This document shows positions 1 to 6,734 of a DNA stretch of 63,999 nucleotides, piece after piece (position 1 is the first letter of the stretch; each line of letters opens with the position of its first letter). The notes under the pieces are model-generated. The model was given only the letters and a program-made list of their open reading frames with translations. It was not told where the DNA came from and ran no database searches. Origin of the DNA: Desertibaculum subflavum (lineage in GTDB: Bacteria; Pseudomonadota; Alphaproteobacteria; Ferrovibrionales; Ferrovibrionaceae); NCBI GenBank assembly GCA_003576705.1, contig QOZS01000033.1, positions 1 through 63,999 on the forward strand. The letters are read 5' to 3'. A program made the translations under genes and the position numbers.

Positions 1-756
1 ATGATGCTCCACTCCGCATCGCTCAGATCAAACCGGGCCATCGCCAAGCTCCCATCCGTTTGGAAGCTTGAATCACAATCACGCCCTCAAGGGAATCCCT
101 TTATGGGTACAGAACCTAACGACTGTGTGATTTCGAATCGCAGTCGGGAGGCAAATCAAGTCTTCCCATTGTGGGTATTCGGTGCGGACAACGCGAGGCG
201 AGAGAATCTGTCCACCACATTTCGTGCCTATATCGATGAGCGGTACGAGAACCACTACACTGCCGAAGAAATTTTCGGGTATATCTACGCGGTCCTGCAC
301 GCCTCTACGTTCCGCGTCCGCTACGCCGAGTTTCTGCGAATCGACTTTCCTCGAGTGCCGTTTCCCGAAGAGGCAGATGAGTTTGAAGCGCTTTCGGAAC
401 TGGGTTGGGCACTGGTACAAGCCCATCTCTTGAAGGAGCTTCCGCGCCTTGGATTGGCGTCCTACTCAGGATCTGGTGATCATGTAGTTTCCTCAATTCG
501 TTATGTGCCAAAAGATCTGTGCGTCGCCATTAATGCGTCGCAGGTATTTAAGCCGATCCCGCAGGCAGTTTGGGATTTCAAGGTCGGCAGCTATCCGGTG
601 ATTGCGCAGTACCTCAAGGCGCGCAAGGATCGCCGGCTTTCGTTGGGCGAGATCAATCGAGTCGCTGAGATTGCGGAGAGCGTCGCGTTCACGATCGAGC
701 AAATGACAAGAATTGAGAGCGCATATCTGGCTGCCTTTCCGAAGCAGCAGATTTAG
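1..756 (+). CDS. Type ISP restriction-modification enzyme, C-terminal specificity region (partial)
   Basis: The open frame runs off the left edge of the window, so the apparent ATG at base 1 is probably internal. Residues about 45-145 match what I know of the C-terminal target-recognition region of single-chain type ISP (LlaBIII-like) enzymes: FPLWVF, then a helical stretch with FGYIYAVLHA, RYAEFLRIDFPRVPF and LGWALVQAHLL. The helicase, nuclease and methyltransferase domains would lie upstream and are not visible, so activity cannot be judged. Base composition is clearly less GC-rich than in the core genes to the right, which suggests horizontal acquisition. The C-terminal helix (residues 205-245) looks intact. 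Family assignment is from motif recall; fairly sure of the family, unsure whether the full gene is intact. Confidence 0.7.
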   Translation: MMLHSASLRSNRAIAKLPSVWKLESQSRPQGNPFMGTEPNDCVISNRSREANQVFPLWVFGADNARRENLSTTFRAYIDERYENHYTAEEIFGYIYAVLHASTFRVRYAEFLRIDFPRVPFPEEADEFEALSELGWALVQAHLLKELPRLGLASYSGSGDHVVSSIRYVPKDLCVAINASQVFKPIPQAVWDFKVGSYPVIAQYLKARKDRRLSLGEINRVAEIAESVAFTIEQMTRIESAYLAAFPKQQI

Positions 757-829
757 GACACGCGGGGCTCGCGTCTCCGAACCGTCACTCGCATAGTCAG
801 CGACCGAATCGAGGAGCGGTAATTTCCAG

Positions 830-1111
830 ATGGGTAATGAGGCAGGAGACCTCTTCGGATCGCGAGCGCAGTCGGATCTCTTTGGCGGAACGGCCCCGGA
901 AACGTATCGTCCAGATCCGGACAGGGTGCGTGCTCGATTGCACAAGATTCTGGCTGAGGCGCGTGCCGCTCAAAAGCTACCGTGGAACACGGCGCGCGCA
1001 TCGCTATATCGGACGATCTTTCCGCAGATGGCCCTGCTGCTCCCGAACGACGAAGCCACTCAGCTACAATTGGAGTTTGAGATGGAGCTCTCGCGCTTAG
1101 AGACCGCCTGA
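830..1111 (+). CDS. Small conserved protein of unknown function downstream of the RM gene
   Basis: A 93-residue protein with a low-complexity N-terminus rich in DLFG-type motifs (residues 7-20), then a charged helical segment (RVRARLHKILAEARAA), then LPWNTARASLYRTIFPQM and an acidic C-terminus. I recall similar short proteins in many Alphaproteobacteria (an LPW motif followed by a TIFPQM motif) but no assigned function. It starts 74 bp after the RM gene on the same strand and shares its lower GC content, so co-transcription is plausible. There is no signal peptide or membrane segment. An overlapping plus-strand frame (837-1100) is arginine-rich and looks like a shadow. Confidence 0.6.
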   Translation: MGNEAGDLFGSRAQSDLFGGTAPETYRPDPDRVRARLHKILAEARAAQKLPWNTARASLYRTIFPQMALLLPNDEATQLQLEFEMELSRLETA

Positions 1112-1227
1112 GTGGGCAATCCGCGTTTAGCGGGCTCAGGTCTTGCTGCTTGCACCTTGGCCTGGCGTCGGGAGCGCACGGAAGTCCAAGGGCTATGGGC
1201 CTTCGGGCAGCCGCTCGATCCTACTTA

Positions 1228-1641
1228 TCAGAACGGATTGACGATCTGCACGCCACCGATCTCGCGACCGTGGCTCAGGTCCTCGGAGTAGAGCTCGCGA
1301 CAACCGAGAGCGCGGGCGGCGGCGACGATGGCGCTGTCCCAATAGGAGATGCCGTGTCGCGCCTTGATCTCAAGCGCGGCATTGAGAATGGCGAGCGTGA
1401 CTTCCTGCACCGGGAAGCGCGTCCACGTGGCGATCAGTCTGGTGGCGACATCGTGCGGGAGCGGGGCGGGCCGCGTCGGCCGTGTCGCCTGCACATAGAA
1501 CTCCTGCAGCACCTGCACCGACAGAGCGCCACCGTCGCGGTCGAGCAGGTCGATGGCCCGTTCCCGCTTGGCCGCTTCGGCCGGATTGCGGCTGATCGAG
1601 TAGAGCAGGATGTTGGTGTCGAGAAAGTGCAATCCGGTCAC
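1228..1641 (-). CDS. vapC: PIN-domain toxin (VapC-like ribonuclease)
   Basis: A 137-residue single PIN domain. The conserved acidic residues that bind the catalytic divalent metal are all visible: D8 in FLDTN, E47 in QEF, D102 in WDSA and D121 in SEDL. The family cleaves RNA (often initiator tRNA or rRNA) when freed from its antitoxin. It overlaps the upstream antitoxin gene by 4 bp, the usual antitoxin-first arrangement, so the two are translationally coupled. The pair lies between accessory genes and a tRNA gene. The RNA target cannot be read from sequence. Confidence 0.88.
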   Translation of the reverse strand: MTGLHFLDTNILLYSISRNPAEAAKRERAIDLLDRDGGALSVQVLQEFYVQATRPTRPAPLPHDVATRLIATWTRFPVQEVTLAILNAALEIKARHGISYWDSAIVAAARALGCRELYSEDLSHGREIGGVQIVNPF

Positions 1642-1874
1642 TCGCCGCGCCGATGCACGTCCTCGCGGCTGAGCCGGTCGCCGGCGGTGAAGTCGGTGAT
1701 GCGCTCGCGCAGCGCGCGCTCCTCCCGCTTGAGCCGTTCGCTCTCGGTTTCGCCGGCGGCGATCTCCGTGAGGAAATGTTTCACCAGGGCTGAAACGGAC
1801 GTGTCCCGCTGCGCGGCGGCGATGCGCGCCCGGCGATAGGTCTCATCGTCCACAGAAACTGTGATATTTTTCAT
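1638..1874 (-). CDS. vapB: VapB-like antitoxin
   Basis: A 78-residue protein whose N-terminus (KNITVSVDDETYRRARIAA) has the beta-strand plus helix pattern of ribbon-helix-helix DNA-binding antitoxins. Residues 20-45 form the second helix, and the charged C-terminal tail would wrap the toxin. It is expected to bind and inhibit the PIN toxin encoded immediately downstream and to repress the shared promoter, which should lie between here and the tRNA gene at 1912. The start ATG at 1874 directly precedes the conserved beta strand. No obvious palindromic operator was spotted upstream. Confidence 0.8.
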   Translation of the reverse strand: MKNITVSVDDETYRRARIAAAQRDTSVSALVKHFLTEIAAGETESERLKREERALRERITDFTAGDRLSREDVHRRGE

Positions 1875-1911
1875 GCCTCACGGTAACACGGCGATGGGCA
1901 ATTTTGAAGAG

Positions 1912-1988
1912 TGGCGTCCCCGGCGGGATTCGAACCCACGACCTTACGCTTAGGAGGCGTACGCTCTATCCGGCTGAGCTACGGGGAC
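1912..1988 (-). tRNA. tRNA-Arg (anticodon CCU)
   Basis: On the minus strand the acceptor stem GTCCCCG pairs with CGGGGAC. TA at positions 8-9 is followed by a GCTC/GAGC D-stem, an anticodon stem TACGC/GCGTA closing the loop CTCCTAA (anticodon CCT, reads AGG), and a GTGGG/CCCGC T-stem with loop TTCGAAT. The discriminator is G and the CCA end is encoded in DNA. All arms pair. The 3' end faces the accessory segment to the left, which is the geometry expected for an integration site. Confidence 0.96.
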
Positions 1989-2235
1989 GCATGCGGCGGC
2001 GGACTATAGCGGCGGGCCGGCGGCCTGCCCACCGGTGGTTAGCGGGCGACTCTTCCCCTCGATTACGCTTGAACATAATTCCCCCTTGATGTAATATTCG
2101 CGTCAATCCCGTTCCGGCGGGACCCGGTCTTTGACAGGTGAATAGCGGCCCGTTGGTCCGGCTAGGTCCTAGGATTCTGCGGGCTGGCACGGAATAGGCT
2201 TGACTGGCCCGGCCGCCGGCGTTTCTCCCTTTGAG

Positions 2236-2446
2236 GGAACAGGAGCGCCGCGGAACAGGAGCGCCGCGGAACAGGAGCGCCGCGGAACAGGAGCGCCGCG
2301 GAACAGGAGCGCCGCGGAACAGGAGCGCCGCGGAACAGGAGCGCCGCGGAACAGGGCGGCCCACGGAACAGGGCGGCCCACGGAACAGGGCGGCCCACGG
2401 AACAGGAGCGCCGCGGAACAGGAGCGCCGCGGAACAGAAGTGCCGC
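2236..2446. repeat. Tandem array of 13 units of 16-17 bp
   Basis: Direct reading gives units starting with GGAACAG at 2236, 2252, 2268, 2284, 2300, 2316 and 2332 (GGAACAGGAGCGCCGC, 16 bp, seven identical copies). Then come three 17-bp variants at 2348, 2365 and 2382 (GGAACAGGGCGGCCCAC), two more of the first type at 2399 and 2415, and a final copy at 2431 with two substitutions. There are no spacers, so this is a minisatellite and not a CRISPR array. Near-perfect identity suggests recent expansion by slippage or unequal exchange. Confidence 0.95.
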
Positions 2447-2458
2447 GGCGTTGGGGCG

Positions 2459-2503
2459 AAAGCCCCCTCTGCCCTCAGGGCGGAGGGGGTTGGGGGAGGT
2501 GGG
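2459..2503 (+). repeat. REP-like palindromic element, copy 1
   Basis: The sequence begins AAGCCCCCTCTGCC and contains an internal palindrome CCCCCTCTGCCCTC/GGGCGGAGGGGG, followed by TTGGGGGAGGTGGG. This is the kind of short intergenic palindrome seen in many copies in alphaproteobacterial genomes. A related copy lies in inverted orientation about 60 bp downstream. Copy number in the genome cannot be seen here. Confidence 0.7.
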
Positions 2504-2560
2504 CCCTCCGCAGGATTCGCCGACAGTTCCAGGCGGAATGCGGTGTCCTGTAAGCGCATC

Positions 2561-2610
2561 CTCCCACCTCACCCAAACCCTCTCCCCCAACAAGTTGGCG
2601 GAGAGGGCTT
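2561..2610 (-). repeat. REP-like palindromic element, copy 2 (inverted)
   Basis: Read on the minus strand it starts AAGCCCTCTCCGCC and continues to a GGGGGAGAGGG tract and GTGAGGTGGG, parallel to copy 1 in the opposite orientation. The internal stem CCCTCTCCC.../...GGAGAGGG can fold. Together with copy 1 it forms a paired inverted arrangement like a BIME unit, placed just upstream of the MFS gene. Confidence 0.68.
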
Positions 2611-2672
2611 AAGTGGAGCGGAACAGATGCGCCGCCACTCGCTTGGCCGCCGCCGCCCGCTACACTCCTCCC

Positions 2673-3863
2673 ATGCGGGGGAAGCGAGTCGTGGTGGCGC
2701 TCTGCGGGGGGCAGCTGTTCGAGCTGCTGCCGCATTCGGTCTATGCCGCGCTGATCCCGCTCTTCATCGCCGAATGGGGCCTCTCCAATGCCGAGGCCGG
2801 GTGGATCGGCGGCATGGGCGCCTTCGGCTACATGCTGGCGGTGCCGTTCCTGGGCTCGGCGACCGACCGCGTGGACGCGCGTCTCGTCTATCTCGGCTCC
2901 GCCGTGTTGAGCCTCGCCGCCGGGCTCGGCTTCGCCTTCGCGGCGGAGGGGTTCTGGTCGGCGGTCGCTTGGCGCATGCTGGCCGGCATCGGCCATGCCG
3001 GCATGTACATGCCAGGGCTGCGCGCGCTGACCGACCGGGTCGACGCCGCGGAGAAATCCCGCGTCGTCGTCTCCTACACGGCGAGCTATTCGGTCGGCGT
3101 CGCCGCCTCCTTCGTCATCGCCGGCTGGATCGCGGCCCGCTGGGGCTGGCCCGCGGCCTTCATCGTCTCCGGCATCGGCCCGGCGGTGGCCGGCCTGATC
3201 GTCGCGGCTGTGCTGCGCCCGAAATGGCCGCCGCCGCCGGCCAATCCGGCCAATGTGCTGACGCAGTTCGGCCAGGTGGCGAAGAACCGCGCCGCGCTCG
3301 GCTACATCCTGGGTTACGGCTGCCATTCCTACGAGCTGATGGGCTACCGCGCCTGGTCGGTCGCCTTCATGGTCTTCGCCGCGGCCAATGCCGGGCCGGG
3401 CGCCTTCGTGCTGGAGCCGACCGTGGTCGCCTTCCTGGTCACCCTGTTCGGCCTGCCGGCCAGCATCCTCGGCAACGAGCTGGCGATCCGCCTCGGCCGG
3501 CGCCGGCTGATCGGCAGCGTGATGGCGCTCTCCAGCATAGTGGCGCTCTCGGTCGGCGCCGCGGCGGGCGGGCCCTATCTGCTGATCCTGGCGCTGATGA
3601 TCCTGCACGCGGTGATGATGGCGGCCGATTCCGGCTCGCTCACCGCCGGCACGGTGGCGGCGGCGAAGCCGGAGCAGCAGGGCGCCACCATGGCGCTGCA
3701 TTCGATGACCGGCTTCGGCTGCTCCTTCCTCGGGCCCCTGATGGTCGGCCTCTCCCTCGACGCCGCCGGCGGCCGCGCCGATCCCGCGGCCTGGTTTTTC
3801 GCCTTCGCCGCGATGGGGCTGGGCGGCGTGCTCGGCCTCCTCGTGCTCCGCATCACGCGTTGA
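2673..3863 (+). CDS. MFS transporter
   Basis: A 396-residue polytopic inner-membrane protein with about 12 hydrophobic segments in two halves. Between helices 2 and 3 a short loop with ATDRVDAR resembles the MFS A-motif position. Small residues are abundant in the helices (GIGHAGMYMPGLRALTD). The substrate is not recognisable; the general type resembles cyanate/nitrate-type or generic drug MFS proteins. I chose the ATG at 2673 because the first helix begins right after it; an in-frame ATG at 2613 would add 20 unconserved residues. A TACACT hexamer 6 bp before the ATG might be a -10 element of a leaderless transcript. The 3' end overlaps the convergent lipid kinase gene by 11 bp. Confidence 0.85.
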   Translation: MRGKRVVVALCGGQLFELLPHSVYAALIPLFIAEWGLSNAEAGWIGGMGAFGYMLAVPFLGSATDRVDARLVYLGSAVLSLAAGLGFAFAAEGFWSAVAWRMLAGIGHAGMYMPGLRALTDRVDAAEKSRVVVSYTASYSVGVAASFVIAGWIAARWGWPAAFIVSGIGPAVAGLIVAAVLRPKWPPPPANPANVLTQFGQVAKNRAALGYILGYGCHSYELMGYRAWSVAFMVFAAANAGPGAFVLEPTVVAFLVTLFGLPASILGNELAIRLGRRRLIGSVMALSSIVALSVGAAAGGPYLLILALMILHAVMMAADSGSLTAGTVAAAKPEQQGATMALHSMTGFGCSFLGPLMVGLSLDAAGGRADPAAWFFAFAAMGLGGVLGLLVLRITR

Positions 3864-4737
3864 GCGCCGGCACCAGCAGGCGGATCGGCAGCGGATCGAC
3901 GGTGATGTCGAGCGGCAGTTCGGCGACCCAGTCGCCATCCGCCTGCACCGGCGCGCCGGCCGGGGCGGCGAGACGGATGGTCGAGGCGGCGAGGATGCAG
4001 ATGCCGCGGGCGCGCGGCAGGCGGTCGAACAGCAGCGCCGCGCCATAGCGCAGCACGGCGAGCCGGCCCGCCGCCTCGAACAGCACGACCTGGAAGCCGG
4101 CCGTCGCGAGGTCGCCATCCGGTGCGCAGATATAGGGCCCGGCATAGCACCGTCCGTTCAGGATCAGGATCGAGGCGGCGGTCGCGGGCGCGCCGTCGAT
4201 CTCGAGGCCGAGCGGCGGAAACGGATAGGCCGCCATCTGGCGCAGGCTCTCGATCGCGTAGGCGAGCTTGCCCAGCGCGCGCTTGAGCTTGGGGTCGAGC
4301 GCCTTGACCACGGCGGCGTCGAAGCCGGCGCCGGCCATCAGCACGAAGCGCCGCCCGTCGATCCGGCCGCAATGCAGGGATATCTCGCGGCCGCGGGCGA
4401 TGGTGGCTGCGATCGGCGTCGAGCGCGCCTTCACCCCGATCTCGTGCGCCAGCACATTGGCGGTGCCGAGCGGCAGCAGCGCGAGCGGCGGCGAGTTCGC
4501 GTGCAGCCCGTTCGCCACTTCGTGGATGGTGCCGTCGCCGCCGGCGGCGACCAGGGCGTCGAAATCCTGGGCCTGGGTCTCGGCCGCGATGCGCTCGGCA
4601 TCGCCGCGCCGCGCGGTGGCGCGGAGCGTGAGGTCGCAGCCCATCAGGGTGAGCTTGGCGAGCGTCCGCTGCATGCGGAAGCGCTTCGCCCCGCCGCCGG
4701 CGACGGGGTTGAAGACGATCAGGATTCGCCGGCGCAT
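3853..4737 (-). CDS. Diacylglycerol/lipid kinase family protein
   Basis: A 294-residue cytosolic or membrane-associated kinase of the DAG kinase catalytic superfamily. The N-terminal NPVAGGGAKR loop and the GGDGT nucleotide-binding motif (about residues 66-70) are present, followed by LPLGTANVLAHE and a C-terminal beta-rich domain with QADGD. Members phosphorylate diacylglycerol or related lipids with ATP. It is transcribed divergently from a PlcP-like phosphoesterase and an Agt-like glycosyltransferase, both of which handle diacylglycerol, so a role in returning DAG to phosphatidic acid is plausible (inference). A Pho-box-like site begins 21 bp upstream of its start. Confidence 0.85.
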   Translation of the reverse strand: MRRRILIVFNPVAGGGAKRFRMQRTLAKLTLMGCDLTLRATARRGDAERIAAETQAQDFDALVAAGGDGTIHEVANGLHANSPPLALLPLGTANVLAHEIGVKARSTPIAATIARGREISLHCGRIDGRRFVLMAGAGFDAAVVKALDPKLKRALGKLAYAIESLRQMAAYPFPPLGLEIDGAPATAASILILNGRCYAGPYICAPDGDLATAGFQVVLFEAAGRLAVLRYGAALLFDRLPRARGICILAASTIRLAAPAGAPVQADGDWVAELPLDITVDPLPIRLLVPALNA

Positions 4738-4758
4738 GCGCCCTGATGCGGGCGGCGT

Positions 4759-4776
4759 GTGACGGCGCGATGACAG
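4759..4776 (-). promoter_or_regulatory. Pho-box-like site (possible PhoB operator)
   Basis: On the minus strand the sequence reads CTGTCAT, four bases, CCGTCAC. That is a 7-4-7 direct repeat close to the PhoB consensus CTGTCAT-N4-CTGTCAT (first half exact, second half differing at two positions). A weaker plus-strand pair, GTGTCAC-N4-CCGTAAC, follows at 4781-4798. It lies in the divergent promoter between the lipid kinase and the plcP-agt pair, where phosphate control makes biological sense. Predicted from sequence only. Confidence 0.5.
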
Positions 4777-4893
4777 CCGAGTGTCACGCAGCCGTAACGC
4801 CGTTGCCGCGCGCCTGTCGCCGATCCCCGCCTACACGACGCCCGGGCGGTGGATAACTCCCGCCGCCCGAGTCGGGTGGTGGGCTTGAGCGGC

Positions 4894-5688
4894 ATGAATA
4901 TCCATAGCGGCCCGGTCCGGTACCGGACCATCTGGATCTCGGACATCCATCTCGGCACGCGCGGCTGCAAGGCGGAGTTCCTGCTCTCCTTCCTGCGCGC
5001 CACCGAGAGCGACCATCTGTTCCTGGTCGGCGACATCGTCGACGGCTGGCGGCTCCGGCGCTCCTGGTACTGGCCGCAGGCGCATAACGACGTGGTGCAG
5101 AAGCTCTTACGCAAGGCGCGCAAGGGCACCCGCGTGATCTACGTGCCGGGCAATCACGACGAAGCCTTGCGGGATTACGTCGACAACCATTTCGGCGGTG
5201 TCGAGGTGGTGACCAACTGGGTGCACCCGCTCGCCGATGGCCGCCGCTTCCTGGTGTTGCACGGCGACGAGTTCGACGGCGTGGTGCGCTATGCCCGCTG
5301 GCTCGCCTTCCTCGGCGACCACGCCTACACCTTCGCGCTCAGCCTCAATCACTGGTTCAACGTGGCCCGCCGCCGGCTCGGCTATCCCTACTGGTCGCTC
5401 TCCGCCTATCTGAAGGAGAAGGTGAAGAACGCGGTCGAGTACATCTCCAGCTTCGAGAACGCGGTGGCGGACGAGGCGCGGCGGCGCGGCGTCGACGGCG
5501 TGGTCTGCGGCCATATCCACAAGGCGGAGATCCGCGATATCGGCGGCATCGCCTATTGCAACGACGGCGACTGGGTGGAGAGCTGCACCGCCCTGGTCGA
5601 GACCTTGGAGGGCAGGCTCGAGATCGTGCACTGGGCCCGGGAGCACGACCGTCATCTCGGCCAAAAGGTGCTGGAGCCCGCCTGGTGA
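4894..5688 (+). CDS. plcP: PlcP-like metallophosphoesterase (LpxH/YbbF superfamily)
   Basis: A 264-residue calcineurin-type phosphoesterase. Metal ligands are visible at D17 and H19 (SDIHLGT), D47 (GDIVDGW) and N87-H88-D89 (GNHDE), then LVLHGDEFD and CGHIHKA. Such proteins are often labelled UDP-2,3-diacylglucosamine diphosphatase, but the GDIVDGW...WYWPQ.HNDVVQKLLRK pattern and the adjacent GT4 gene resemble PlcP, the phospholipase C that converts phosphatidylethanolamine or phosphatidylglycerol to DAG under phosphate limitation. I prefer PlcP; the LpxH-type role remains possible. The ATG at 4894 precedes the conserved strand; a GTG at 4849 would add 15 residues. Its stop overlaps the start of the next gene (GTGA). 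Confidence 0.72.
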   Translation: MNIHSGPVRYRTIWISDIHLGTRGCKAEFLLSFLRATESDHLFLVGDIVDGWRLRRSWYWPQAHNDVVQKLLRKARKGTRVIYVPGNHDEALRDYVDNHFGGVEVVTNWVHPLADGRRFLVLHGDEFDGVVRYARWLAFLGDHAYTFALSLNHWFNVARRRLGYPYWSLSAYLKEKVKNAVEYISSFENAVADEARRRGVDGVVCGHIHKAEIRDIGGIAYCNDGDWVESCTALVETLEGRLEIVHWAREHDRHLGQKVLEPAW

Positions 5689-6701
5689 AGGTCGCCGTCG
5701 TCACCGATGCCTGGCTGCCGCAGCAGAACGGCGTGGTGCGCACCTTGGGTCGCACGCGCGACGAGCTCGCCAGGCTCGGCCACCGGGTCGAGTTCGTGAC
5801 GCCGCCGGATTTCGTCTCGCTGCCCTGTCCGACCTATCCGGAGATCCGCCTCTCCCTGGTCACGCCGCGCCAGGTCGGCCGGCGCATCGCGGCGCTGTCG
5901 CCGGATTCGCTGCACATCTCGACCGAAGGCCCGCTCGGCTATGCCGCGCGGGCCTGGGCCGGGCGCGAGGGCGTGCCGTTCACCACGGCCTATCACACGC
6001 GGTTTCCCGAATACGTGCATGCCCGCTTCCGCTGGCCGCTCAGCTGGTCCTATGCCCAGCTCCGCCGCTTCCATGCCCGCGCCGAGCGCACCATGGTGGC
6101 GACCCGCACGCTCTACGAGGACCTCACCGCGCGCGGCTTCGGCCATCTCGCCTATTGGAGCCGCGGCGTCGATATCGACCAGTTCCGCCCCGGCCCGAAA
6201 CAGGCGATCGAGGCGCCGCGCCCGGTCTTCCTCTATGTCGGCCGGGTCGCCATCGAGAAGAACGTCGAGGCCTTCCTGCGGCTCGACCTGCCGGGCAGCA
6301 AGGTCGTGGTGGGCGACGGCCCGGCGCGGGCCGATCTGGAGCGCCGGTTCCCCGCCGCGCGCTTCCTCGGCAGCCGGCCGGACAGCGAGCTGCCGGCGCT
6401 CTACGCCGCGGCCGATGTCTTCGTTTTCCCGAGCCTGACCGACACCTTCGGCCTGGTCATGCTGGAGGCGCTCGCCTCCGGCATCCCGGTCGCCGCCTTC
6501 CCGGTGATGGGCCCGCGCGACGTGCTGGACGATCCGAAGGCCGGCGTGCTCGACACCGATCTCCGCGCCGCCTGCCTGAAGGCGCTGGAGCTCGATCCCG
6601 CGGCGGCGCGGGCGCATGCGCTGCGCTATACCTGGGCCGCGGCGGCGAAGCAGTTCCTCGGCAATCTCGCGCCCTTGCGCAAGCACGGTGCGCCCGCCTA
6701 A
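5685..6701 (+). CDS. GT4 glycosyltransferase, Agt-like (diacylglycerol glycosyltransferase candidate)
   Basis: A 338-residue GT-B enzyme. The N-terminal Rossmann half starts KVAVVTDAWLPQQNGVVRTL, and the C-terminal half has YVGRVAIEKNVEAFL, GDGP and the E-x7-E-type motif in SLTDTFGLVMLEALASG. Relatives transfer sugars from NDP-sugars to lipid acceptors. The GTG start at 5685 overlaps the plcP stop, so the two are co-translated. Coupling with PlcP suggests it glycosylates the released DAG to make a phosphorus-free glycolipid, as Agt does in other Proteobacteria. The sugar and acceptor are inference; an alpha-mannosyltransferase role on another lipid is the alternative. Confidence 0.75.
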   Translation: MKVAVVTDAWLPQQNGVVRTLGRTRDELARLGHRVEFVTPPDFVSLPCPTYPEIRLSLVTPRQVGRRIAALSPDSLHISTEGPLGYAARAWAGREGVPFTTAYHTRFPEYVHARFRWPLSWSYAQLRRFHARAERTMVATRTLYEDLTARGFGHLAYWSRGVDIDQFRPGPKQAIEAPRPVFLYVGRVAIEKNVEAFLRLDLPGSKVVVGDGPARADLERRFPAARFLGSRPDSELPALYAAADVFVFPSLTDTFGLVMLEALASGIPVAAFPVMGPRDVLDDPKAGVLDTDLRAACLKALELDPAAARAHALRYTWAAAAKQFLGNLAPLRKHGAPA

Positions 6702-6704
6702 CGT

Positions 6705-6725
6705 CTCCCCAACAAGCCAGGGGAG
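6705..6725 (+). promoter_or_regulatory. Small hairpin overlapping the ribosome binding site of the ABC binding-protein gene
   Basis: CTCCCC (6705-6710) pairs with GGGGAG (6720-6725) around a 9-nt loop. The right arm is part of the purine-rich Shine-Dalgarno sequence that ends about 7 bp before the ATG at 6735. The stem could partly mask ribosome binding or terminate read-through from the glycosyltransferase gene. It is only 6 bp, so functional meaning is uncertain. Confidence 0.35.
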
Positions 6726-6734
6726 GGTGCTGCG

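Larger units (their letters stand above)
1989..2672. other. Intergenic region rich in repeats, no gene
   Basis: About 680 bp between the tRNA and the MFS gene. I see no convincing gene: the frames here are made of the repeated units and read low-complexity Arg/Ala/Pro peptides in several frames at once. The segment contains a tandem array (2236-2446) and two REP-like palindromes in inverted orientation (2459-2503 and 2561-2610). The part from 1989 to 2235 shows no feature beyond being somewhat less GC-rich than its surroundings. Confidence 0.75.

Noticed and set aside
1150..1839. 229-codon plus-strand frame opposite the VapBC genes
   Set aside because: Antisense of a well-supported PIN toxin and antitoxin.
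2236..2446. CRISPR array
   Set aside because: Units are contiguous with no spacers and only 16-17 bp long, so it is a tandem repeat.
2231..4048. Long plus-strand open frame of 605 codons across the tandem array and the MFS gene
   Set aside because: It reads repetitive Arg/Ala/Gly-rich peptide out of the repeats and then an antisense-like frame of the MFS gene; no conserved motif.
4894..5688. LpxH (UDP-2,3-diacylglucosamine diphosphatase)
   Set aside because: Kept as an alternative, but the 4-bp coupling with a GT4 enzyme, the adjacent lipid kinase and the Pho-box-like site favour PlcP.
6705..6725. Third REP-like element before the ABC operon
   Set aside because: It shares CCCCAACAAG with the second REP copy, but the rest does not match, and it overlaps a plain ribosome binding site.
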